Origin: Vulcanimicrobiota bacterium
GTDB lineage: Bacteria > Vulcanimicrobiota > Vulcanimicrobiia > Vulcanimicrobiales > Vulcanimicrobiaceae
Length of the DNA stretch: 64,000 nt
Assembly: GCA_013036105.1 (NCBI GenBank)
Contig: JAAXCX010000010.1
Location: forward strand, 1-64,000
Direction: 5' to 3'
Shown: positions 41,551 to 48,473 of the stretch, in pieces
Position numbering within the stretch: position 1 is the first letter of the stretch
Layout: each line of letters begins with the position of its first letter
The notes under the pieces: model-generated
The model's input: the letters and a program-made list of their open reading frames with translations, nothing else
What the model was told of the DNA's origin: nothing
The model's database searches: none
Program-made: the position numbers and the translations under genes

Positions 41551-41841
41551 CTAGGCGGGCACCCGGGAGCTCTCCGATGTCGTGGGGTCGATGCGGCCGG
41601 TCACTTGATGGATGGCGTTGGCGGGAAAGCCGCCACGCTCGGCGTGCTCGCGGATTTCTTTTTCGCTCGGGGCGTTATAGATGCAAAAAATTTTGTTTCC
41701 GGTGACGTAGCTCTCGACCCACTGTATGGAAGGGCCCATCTCGCGCAGGACGCTGCAGCTTTTCGCGGAGATCTGCTGCAGCTCGTCTGCGGAAAGCTTC
41801 CCGGCATTCGGGATTTCGCGTTCGATGACAAATTTGGGCAT
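41551..41841 (-). CDS. DUF4242-family protein
   Basis: A 96-residue protein with GGAGG eight bases before the ATG at 41841. It matches the small DUF4242 (nickel-binding/SCO4226-like) family: PKFVIEREIPNAGKLSADEL, WVESYVTGNKIFCIYNAP and EREIREHAERGGFPANAI-like ending. The fold is ferredoxin-like; some relatives bind nickel. It follows the dienelactone hydrolase gene by 19 bases and is probably in its operon. Confidence 0.82.
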   Translation of the reverse strand: MPKFVIEREIPNAGKLSADELQQISAKSCSVLREMGPSIQWVESYVTGNKIFCIYNAPSEKEIREHAERGGFPANAIHQVTGRIDPTTSESSRVPA

Positions 41842-41860
41842 GACGTATTTCCTCCAGTCG

Positions 41861-42544
41861 TTATGTGAGCGTGTTTTTCCAGAAGCGCACGGCGCGCTCC
41901 CAAGACTCATGCGCGGCTGCGGCGTCGTAGTGGCCGAGGCCCGCACTTCCCACTGGGTTTGGGTTCGCGAATGCATGTTTGGCGTCGTACCAAAAAAGCT
42001 CGTATGGAACTTTGCCTTCCTTCAAACGTTCCTCGATTGTTTCGACGCCTGCGGGCGGAAAGAAATCGTCATGCTTGGCAAAGTGACATTGAATGGGAAT
42101 TTCGATCGTAGCCGGATCGCCCGCTTCCGGCGGCGGATACCCATAGAAGATAACGGCGGCGTCGGCTTCTTCGGCGTGCATTGCGGTGAGAAGCGCGAGC
42201 GCGCCGCCCATGCAGTAACCGGTCACGCCCACTTTCGTTCCAGCTTTTTTCAAATGCGCGATCGCGCCGCGAACGTCTTGGGTTGCCGCATCGGCGAAAT
42301 CCAAGCCCTGCATCAAGTGGTTGGCTTCGTCGCCGGTGGCGGCGGTGCGTCCGCGAAAGTGATCGGGTAGAAGCACGCGGTACCCGAGTTGCGCGTAGCG
42401 ATCGGCAATTGCCATCATCTCCGCGGTTACGCCCCACCATTCTTCGATCAGAACAATTCCGGGCGCGCTCTCTTTGATGGGGGCAACATAATACGCTGGC
42501 GACGTCTTGCCGTCAGGGCGCGAGTACTCGATCCTTTCCCCCAT
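41861..42544 (-). CDS. Dienelactone hydrolase family protein
   Basis: A 227-residue protein with AAGGAGG before the ATG at 42544. It shows the family marks GIVLIEEWWGV, the Cys nucleophile elbow GYCMGG (Cys111), an Asp in AKHDDFFPP and His in YDAKHAFANPN, the Cys-Asp-His triad of carboxymethylenebutenolidases. The best-known reaction opens dienelactones in chloro-aromatic breakdown; many relatives act on other esters. It sits between the DUF5069 and DUF4242 genes, all on the minus strand within 20 bases. Confidence 0.9.
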   Translation of the reverse strand: MGERIEYSRPDGKTSPAYYVAPIKESAPGIVLIEEWWGVTAEMMAIADRYAQLGYRVLLPDHFRGRTAATGDEANHLMQGLDFADAATQDVRGAIAHLKKAGTKVGVTGYCMGGALALLTAMHAEEADAAVIFYGYPPPEAGDPATIEIPIQCHFAKHDDFFPPAGVETIEERLKEGKVPYELFWYDAKHAFANPNPVGSAGLGHYDAAAAHESWERAVRFWKNTLT

Positions 42545-42554
42545 GTGATCCTCC

Positions 42555-42905
42555 TTAGATCGTGACACCTTCCTCAGAGTCTTGCCGGTCGAGGTTGGCT
42601 TTCTTTTCGTCGAGCAGCCAGCGGTTTGCGCGGGCGATGCGTTCGGAAGTCGTGCGCGTCACGAGCCATTGCTGGATTGTCTCGTCAGTGGCGTGCGCCT
42701 TGACGGCTTCATCGAACTCGTCGGGGCTTATTCCCCAGCGCTTCATGACCCCTTTGTCCATCGGACATGGATAGATGTAGTCGAAAATCGTACCGGCCGC
42801 GGCCGCCCGCGCCTTGTCGAAGAGTCGCGCCAGCCAGAGCGCATCGCCCATTGCCTCGCGCCCGCGGCGCGGAAAGGTCTTGCCGTCTCTGAAATCGGTA
42901 GCCAT
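42555..42905 (-). CDS. DUF5069-family protein
   Basis: A 116-residue protein that I recognise from TDFRDGKTFPRRGREAMGDA, WLARLFDKARAAAAGTIFDY, IYPCPMDKGVMKRWGISPDE and the closing TDETIQQWL. The family is uncharacterised. The ATG at 42905 gives the full family length; a longer frame upstream runs through the divergent membrane protein gene. No clear ribosome site is seen. First gene of a three-gene minus-strand unit. Confidence 0.8.
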   Translation of the reverse strand: MATDFRDGKTFPRRGREAMGDALWLARLFDKARAAAAGTIFDYIYPCPMDKGVMKRWGISPDEFDEAVKAHATDETIQQWLVTRTTSERIARANRWLLDEKKANLDRQDSEEGVTI

Positions 42906-42971
42906 GACGGCTGTAACCGGGGACGGCCATTCCGGGATGCAATCGGGCAGCCGCCTGCGAACTGCAGCTTC

Positions 42972-43643
42972 TTGGCCGTCGCATTTAAGGAAGAGCCCCG
43001 GTGGCACGCCGCCCTTGCGGTCGTTGCCATTCTGCTGCTCTACGTCACGCTGCCGCCGCGCATCGTAGTCGGGCCGCTCTGGCTCTTGCCGTTGCTCGTC
43101 TTGGGCATCCTCGTTCCTCTGCTGATTCTCTCTCCGCATCGCCATCGTGAGGCCGAATGGCAGCGCGCCGCGTCGATCGCGCACATCGCTATTCTGAGCG
43201 TCTTCAATGTCACGACGGTCGTACTATTTCTGGTGCATCAGCTCTCAGTGCATCACCACCGCGTGTTTACGGGAGAAGAACTGCTGCTTGCTGCCGTACA
43301 GATTTGGCTGACGAATATCTTGGTCTACTCCTTGTGGTTTTGGGAAGTGGATGGCGGAGGCCCGTCGGCGCGGTGCGCGTTGAACTTTGTCCAGAATCCG
43401 CAACTGGGCGATTTCATGTGGTCGCAGAGCTTGCTCGATCCAGCCCTTCGCGCCAAATCGACATGGCGTCCGCGATTTCTGGACTACTTGTTCCTCGCAT
43501 TCACCAACGCGACCGCATTTAGCCCCACGGACACATTTCCGCTGACGGGCTTGGGAAAAGTGCTGATGATGGCCGAGGCGCTGACGTCGCTGGTGACGAT
43601 TGCGATCGTCGCCGGCCGCGCGGTCAATTTGCTGGGAAGCTAG
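42972..43643 (+). CDS. DUF1345-like membrane protein
   Basis: About 223 residues from TTG 42972; the start is uncertain because no ribosome site is visible. Hydrophobic helices appear at LAVVAILLLYVTLPP, LWLLPLLVLGILVPLLIL, IAILSVFNVTTVVLFLVHQL and in the C-terminal half (LVTIAIVAGRAVNLLG). The ending FLDYLFLAFTNATAFSPTDT is characteristic of DUF1345/potassium-channel-like membrane proteins. It diverges from DUF5069 and converges on the DUF4239 pair (4-base overlap of stops). Confidence 0.75.
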   Translation: MAVAFKEEPRWHAALAVVAILLLYVTLPPRIVVGPLWLLPLLVLGILVPLLILSPHRHREAEWQRAASIAHIAILSVFNVTTVVLFLVHQLSVHHHRVFTGEELLLAAVQIWLTNILVYSLWFWEVDGGGPSARCALNFVQNPQLGDFMWSQSLLDPALRAKSTWRPRFLDYLFLAFTNATAFSPTDTFPLTGLGKVLMMAEALTSLVTIAIVAGRAVNLLGS

Positions 43644-44434
43644 CTCGAAAAGCCAATGTGGTGCAAAGCGTTGTAGACGTGCACGTACGCGTCGGGGTGA
43701 ATCGCGATGTCGCCTCGGAACGGGTAATCCAGCTCCGCGATGAGCACGAAGATGAGCGTGATGACCGCGGTTAACGCGGCCACCATGATGTGTTGCGCGG
43801 CCGGCCTCTCGACTTTGAAGTAGAACGAGAAGAAAATCGTGACGGCTCCTACGACGAGCATCGTCGACCATAGGACGTTGGGTATGCCCGTCGCGTTGTC
43901 GCGGACCCGCTGCCGGCGCGCATCTAAGAACTGCGATGCGTAAGTGATGGCTTCCGACTGCACGAGCGAGGCTTGTTGGTTAGGAGGTTTAAAATTCGTC
44001 ACCAGATACTGAATCCGGTATGCGGCTTGTGAGGCCCGCCAACTCTCGCTGCCGCGCGCCAAGAGCGGCCACTCGTCGTGGAGCAGCAGGCTGATATAGC
44101 CACTGACGCCGGCTTGAATCTCTCCCCGCGCGGATTGGGGCAGCGCATCTGCGAGATGATAGAGGTCGGAAAGAGCGCTGGCTTCGATCTGCGTGTTCTG
44201 TCCGGCGGCGTCGTACTGTTGCCACACTCCCGCCACCATGAACGACATCATGACCGCCAACACCGTCCCGAGCATTTGCAGGATTGCGGAAGCGACGTCG
44301 TTGTGTGTTATCAGATCGTTGCGAGTCAAGCGGGTTCGCGTCCAGTAAAGGGCGACGCCCGTGACTATACACGCCAGCACCACCGTGAGCGGCATTAAGA
44401 TCCACGCCGGCAAGGCGTAGACCCACGTCATCAT
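43640..44434 (-). CDS. DUF4239 membrane protein (second of a tandem pair)
   Basis: A 264-residue protein with two N-terminal membrane helices (WILMPLTVVLACIVTGVALYW; ILQMLGTVLAVMMSFMVAGVW), a central soluble helical part and two C-terminal helices (VLWSTMLVVGAVTIFFSFYF; IMVAALTAVITLIFVLIAEL) ending in LDYPFRGDIAI. This is the DUF4239 (bestrophin-like) pattern. The role is unknown. It starts in the stop of its paralogue (1-base overlap). Confidence 0.85.
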   Translation of the reverse strand: MMTWVYALPAWILMPLTVVLACIVTGVALYWTRTRLTRNDLITHNDVASAILQMLGTVLAVMMSFMVAGVWQQYDAAGQNTQIEASALSDLYHLADALPQSARGEIQAGVSGYISLLLHDEWPLLARGSESWRASQAAYRIQYLVTNFKPPNQQASLVQSEAITYASQFLDARRQRVRDNATGIPNVLWSTMLVVGAVTIFFSFYFKVERPAAQHIMVAALTAVITLIFVLIAELDYPFRGDIAIHPDAYVHVYNALHHIGFSS

Positions 44435-45225
44435 CAGTAGCCGCCTTGCAAATGATGTAAGGAATTCCAGGCGTGCTGGAACGCGGCGGGCGAAACGGCA
44501 ACGTCACCGCGGAACGGATAATCGAATTCGGCGATCAACAGCATGACGATGACGATGACCGACGCAAGCGCCGCAACCATCACGTGCTGTTCGAATGGAT
44601 TTTCCACGCGAAAGTAGTAGGAGAAGACAACCACGGTGCATGCGACAAAAAAGAGCGCTGCCCAGAGGATCAGCGGTATGCCCTCGTCATTTGCATGGAG
44701 GCGCTGGCGCCGGTCGTCCAGGAAAGCGTTTGCCGCATCGAGTGCGTGTGACTGCACCATAATCTCCTCGGAAGACTTGGGTTTCAAGGAAGTAATAACG
44801 TTCAGGACATCGTAGGCCGCCGTGTAAGCGGCTTCGCTGTGGCCGCCCGCGCGCATCAGTGGCCATTCCTGTTTGATCACGAGCTCGATGTACTTGTCCA
44901 CACCGTCTTGGATCTTCGCCCGCGTCGGCTGCGGAAAAGCGTCGGCCAAGTGGTGGAGGTCGGCGACCGCGCTAGCTTCGCGTTGGACGGTATCCGAGGC
45001 CAAAACGTACTGCGTCCAAACGTTGATGAACATAAAAGAAAGCCCGACCGCCAACACGGTGCCGATGATTCCGAAGATCGCGCCGGCGACGTCGTTATGC
45101 GAGATCAGCTGCTTGCGTTTGATGGCCGTGCGGACAAGGTGAAGGCCGCCCGTCGCCACGCCGCTGGCGGCGATCACCGCGAGCGGAGCCAACACCCAGA
45201 TCGGCAACGCATATACCCACGTCAC
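44434..45225 (-). CDS. DUF4239 membrane protein (first of a tandem pair)
   Basis: A 263-residue paralogue of the next gene, alike along its whole length (WVYALPIWVLAPLAV, HNDVAGAIFGIIGTVLAVGL, FDYPFRGDVAVSP). I choose GTG 45225 because it aligns with the start of the paralogue and because any longer frame would run into the tRNA-Gly gene. A GGAG lies 12 bases upstream. The pair may form a hetero-oligomer (inference). Confidence 0.82.
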   Translation of the reverse strand: MTWVYALPIWVLAPLAVIAASGVATGGLHLVRTAIKRKQLISHNDVAGAIFGIIGTVLAVGLSFMFINVWTQYVLASDTVQREASAVADLHHLADAFPQPTRAKIQDGVDKYIELVIKQEWPLMRAGGHSEAAYTAAYDVLNVITSLKPKSSEEIMVQSHALDAANAFLDDRRQRLHANDEGIPLILWAALFFVACTVVVFSYYFRVENPFEQHVMVAALASVIVIVMLLIAEFDYPFRGDVAVSPAAFQHAWNSLHHLQGGY

Positions 45226-45320
45226 GCCGTCTCGTTTCTCCGTTGCAACCTCGCACTCCGGCGCCGTATTGTAGGACGGGACCGGAGGTGGGAAGAACCG
45301 TGGCCGACGCCCAACCGCGA

Positions 45321-45391
45321 GCGGGTGTGATGTAATGGTAGCCTGTGACCTTCCCAAGGTCGACGCGCGGGTTCGATTCCCGCCACCCGCT
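45321..45391 (+). tRNA. tRNA-Gly (CCC)
   Basis: Cloverleaf with acceptor GCGGGTG/CACCCGC, anticodon stem TGACC/GGTCG with loop TTCCCAA (anticodon CCC), T arm GCGGG-TTCGATT-CCCGC, discriminator T. CCA is not encoded. Confidence 0.95.
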
Positions 45392-45398
45392 GTTTGGC

Positions 45399-45470
45399 GG
45401 CGACGTAGCCAAGTGGTAAGGCAGAGCTCTGCAAAAGCTCCATTCGGCAGTTCGAATCTGCCCGTCGCCT
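45399..45470 (+). tRNA. tRNA-Cys (GCA)
   Basis: Cloverleaf with acceptor GGCGACG/CGTCGCC, anticodon stem GAGCT/AGCTC with loop CTGCAAA (anticodon GCA), T arm GGCAG-TTCGAAT-CTGCC, discriminator T, no encoded CCA. Only 7 bases after tRNA-Gly and 8 bases before the next start codon. Confidence 0.96.
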
Positions 45471-45478
45471 AATCTTTC

Positions 45479-46414
45479 ATGATCGTCATATTTGGCGCAG
45501 GCGCAATCGGCGGGTTCATCGCCGGCGCGCTGGCGCGTTCGGGAGCCGAGGCCGGGGTCGTCGCGCGCGGCGCTCACTTGGCGGCAATCCGAAAGAACGG
45601 CCTGCAGATTGAAAGCGTCCTGGGAAATTTTGAGGCGCGAATTCCGGCTGCTGCCGACCTGCGCGAATTCGACGATCCGCGCTACGTCCTGTTGACGTTC
45701 AAGTCTCACCAGTGGGACGGTGCGCTGCCGCAATTCGATAAAGCTGTCCGGTCAGGCGCCATTTTCGTTACGCTCCAGAATGGCTTGCCTTTTTGGTATT
45801 CGCAAGACCGCGCGCTCGAAAGCGTCGATCCCGGTGGACGTATTCGCGCGGCGATTCCATACGAACAGGTCATCGGCGGCGTCGTGCACACGTCGGGCAT
45901 GCTCCCCGCACCTGGTCACGTGAAGCAAAGCGGCAATACCCTCTATCCGATCGGCGAGCTCGACGGTTCGGAAACGCAGCGGATAATGCAACTCTCCAAG
46001 ATTTTCGAGGATGCTGGATTGCACGCCCCGGTGGAGCGCGACATCCGGCGGCTAGTGTGGCGCAAGCTGCTCGGTAATTTGGCGCTCAATCCCGTAAGCG
46101 CGCTGACGCGCGCGACCGTCGGTGCGATGCTGCACGATCCGCCAACACGCGCGGTGCTGCGCGAGATCGTCGAAGAAGGACTCGCGGTGGCGCGCGCTGC
46201 CGGAGTCGAGATCGGCGTTACCGCCGAGGAACGTCTGGACACGGCGATGCACATCGCCGACGTCAAGACGTCCACGCTGCAAGACCTCGAAGCGGGCAAG
46301 CCGCTCGAGCTCGAACCGATCTGTGGCGCAACGATTGAGATTGCACGTCAATACGGCGTTCCCGTACCGCATATTGAAACGGTGTACGCGCTCACGCAGT
46401 TGCTCGCCCGATGA
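45479..46414 (+). CDS. panE: 2-dehydropantoate 2-reductase (ketopantoate reductase)
   Basis: A 311-residue NADPH-dependent enzyme of pantothenate/CoA synthesis. It has the Rossmann motif VIFGAGAIGGFIAGAL, LLTFKSHQWD, TLQNGLPFW, the catalytic Lys region RRLVWRKLLGNLALNPVSAL, and Asp/Glu residues in the C-terminal domain. Cofactor and substrate sites look intact. The ATG lies 8 bases after the tRNA-Cys gene with no ribosome site, so translation may depend on processing of a shared transcript. Its last four bases overlap the recG start. Paralogous oxidoreductases of the same fold exist, so the substrate is probable, not proven. Confidence 0.88.
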   Translation: MIVIFGAGAIGGFIAGALARSGAEAGVVARGAHLAAIRKNGLQIESVLGNFEARIPAAADLREFDDPRYVLLTFKSHQWDGALPQFDKAVRSGAIFVTLQNGLPFWYSQDRALESVDPGGRIRAAIPYEQVIGGVVHTSGMLPAPGHVKQSGNTLYPIGELDGSETQRIMQLSKIFEDAGLHAPVERDIRRLVWRKLLGNLALNPVSALTRATVGAMLHDPPTRAVLREIVEEGLAVARAAGVEIGVTAEERLDTAMHIADVKTSTLQDLEAGKPLELEPICGATIEIARQYGVPVPHIETVYALTQLLAR

Positions 46415-48462
46415 ATCTCGAGGAGCTCGCCGGCGTCGGTAAATCCTCGGCCGAGCGGTTCGCCGAACTCGGCATTGACACGCCGCTGGATCTGCTCAAC
46501 GATTTCCCGTTCCGGTACGACGATCTGAGAGAGGTGACGCCGGCCGCGCAGCTCGCGCGTGCGCAAGATGACAGCATTGAAGAGAACGCGGCCGGGACGA
46601 TCGTTTGGGTGCGCGAGCGGCGCGCGCGCCGCTTGGCGATCGTGGAAGCCGAACTTGCCGACGAGTCGGGCTCTTTCATAGCGAAATGGTTTGGTCGCAG
46701 CTATTTGATGGGCGCACTGCGCAAGGGCATGCGATTGTTCGTGCGCGGGCGTACGCAGCGTACACTGACCGGCGCGGCGATGAACGTCGCGATCCACAAA
46801 GTGCTGGCGGAAGGCGAAACCCATCGCGGCGAGCTTGTGCCGGTTTATCCCGCGGGAAAGGATTTAACCTCGCGCAAGATCCGCCAAGTCGTTGCGCGCA
46901 ACTTGCCGAAACTGCTGACGCTGGCCGGCGAGGATCCGCTGCCCAAAACCATCTTGCGCGCGCGGCGCTTTCCGGAACTACGGGAAGCTTACCGCAGCAT
47001 GCACGCACCAGGCTCTCCCGAAGAGGCGAATAAAGCGCGTGAGCGCTTTATTTTTACCGAGTTTCTCGCGCTCGCGCTAGCGGCGCAGATGAAACGTCAG
47101 ACGCGATCCGCCGCACGCAGCGCGAGAGCGCTGCGCGCTTCGCCGGCACTGCTCGGCGAACTCCAGCGCGAAGTGCCGTTTCCCCTGACGGCGGCGCAGC
47201 AACGTGTGATTGGCGAGATTTGGGACGACATGGCGCGGGATTCGGCGATGAACCGTTTGCTTCAAGGCGATGTCGGGAGTGGCAAGACGCTCGTGGCGGC
47301 GGCGGCGATTTTGCTCGCGGCTCGCAACGGCGTTCAATCGGCTCTGATGGCGCCGACGGAAATCTTGGCCGCGCAGCATGCAGCGAAGCTGTCGCCGCTG
47401 CTCATGCCGTTTGGAATCGCGGTCGAGGCCGTCTTCGGCAGTCAAGGTGCAAAGGCGCGGGCGACGGCGGTTGCGCGCCTGGGGTCGGGTGAGGCAGCCG
47501 TAGCCGTCGGGACGCACGCGCTGCTGACCGAAGGCGTGGAGTTCGAAAGCCTAGGGCTGGCGATCATCGACGAGCAGCACCGGTTCGGCGTCGAGCAGCG
47601 CGCGCGACTCCGATCTAAAGGAAGCGCGCCCCATACGCTACACATGACGGCCACGCCGATCCCGCGTACCCTCGCGCAGTCGATATACGCCGACCTGGAC
47701 GTTTCAGTCATCGACGAACTGCCGCCGGGGCGATCGCCGATCGAAACATACGTGCTTCGGCAGAGCCGTTTGGAGCGAGCCTACGACTTCGTGCGAAAGA
47801 ACGTTGCGTTGGGGCGGCAGGCGTACATCGTCGCGCCGGTGATCGACGAATCCGAACTGGAGCTGACCAGCGTCGTCGCCGAATCCGAACGGCTGCAGCG
47901 GATCGTCTTTCCTGACCTACGGCTTGGGCTGCTGCACGGGCGCATGCCCGCGCGCGACAAAGAAGACGCCATGCAGCGCTTCGCGCGTAACGAAGTTCAG
48001 GTGCTGGTGGCAACCACGGTAGTTGAAGTTGGCGTGGACGTTCCGAATGCAAGCGTCATGGTCGTGCTGGACGCGCAGCGGTACGGGCTCTCGCAGCTCC
48101 ACCAGCTGCGCGGACGCGTCGGGCGCGGCGCGGCACAGTCCTACTGCCTGCTCATCGCCTCCGATGAAGCCGAGGAGCTCGAAAGGCTGCAGATTCTGGC
48201 GGGCTCCAACGACGGATTCGCGATCGCCGAAGAAGATTTGCGGCTGCGCGGCCCGGGGGAATTCGCCGGGACCGCGCAATCTGGGCTTGCAAACTTTCGC
48301 GTTGCGGACCTCGTGCGGGACATTGCCGTCTATCGCGATGCAAAGGCGGCAGCCGAGAGCATTGTGGCGGACGATCCCGAGCTTCGCGCGACGGCCCACG
48401 CCGGACTGCGCGCGCTTGTCGAAGGCGAACCGAGCGCTAGGGCCATGCTGCTCAGTTCTTGA
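46411..48462 (+). CDS. recG: ATP-dependent DNA helicase RecG
   Basis: A 683-residue helicase that remodels stalled forks and Holliday junctions. The N-terminal wedge/OB domain includes LLNDFPFRYDDL. Helicase motifs follow: I at about 287 (GDVGSGKT), Ia (MAPTEILAAQHA), II at about 387 (DEQHRFGVEQ), III (MTATPIPRTLA), then the C-terminal half with PPGRSPIETYV, LLHGRMPARDKEDAM, VLVATTVVEVGVDVPNASVM and HQLRGRVGRG. Full length for the family. Coupled to panE and, by TTGA, to the protease gene that follows. Confidence 0.97.
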   Translation: MNLEELAGVGKSSAERFAELGIDTPLDLLNDFPFRYDDLREVTPAAQLARAQDDSIEENAAGTIVWVRERRARRLAIVEAELADESGSFIAKWFGRSYLMGALRKGMRLFVRGRTQRTLTGAAMNVAIHKVLAEGETHRGELVPVYPAGKDLTSRKIRQVVARNLPKLLTLAGEDPLPKTILRARRFPELREAYRSMHAPGSPEEANKARERFIFTEFLALALAAQMKRQTRSAARSARALRASPALLGELQREVPFPLTAAQQRVIGEIWDDMARDSAMNRLLQGDVGSGKTLVAAAAILLAARNGVQSALMAPTEILAAQHAAKLSPLLMPFGIAVEAVFGSQGAKARATAVARLGSGEAAVAVGTHALLTEGVEFESLGLAIIDEQHRFGVEQRARLRSKGSAPHTLHMTATPIPRTLAQSIYADLDVSVIDELPPGRSPIETYVLRQSRLERAYDFVRKNVALGRQAYIVAPVIDESELELTSVVAESERLQRIVFPDLRLGLLHGRMPARDKEDAMQRFARNEVQVLVATTVVEVGVDVPNASVMVVLDAQRYGLSQLHQLRGRVGRGAAQSYCLLIASDEAEELERLQILAGSNDGFAIAEEDLRLRGPGEFAGTAQSGLANFRVADLVRDIAVYRDAKAAAESIVADDPELRATAHAGLRALVEGEPSARAMLLSS

Positions 48463-48473
48463 ACCCGCCCGCC

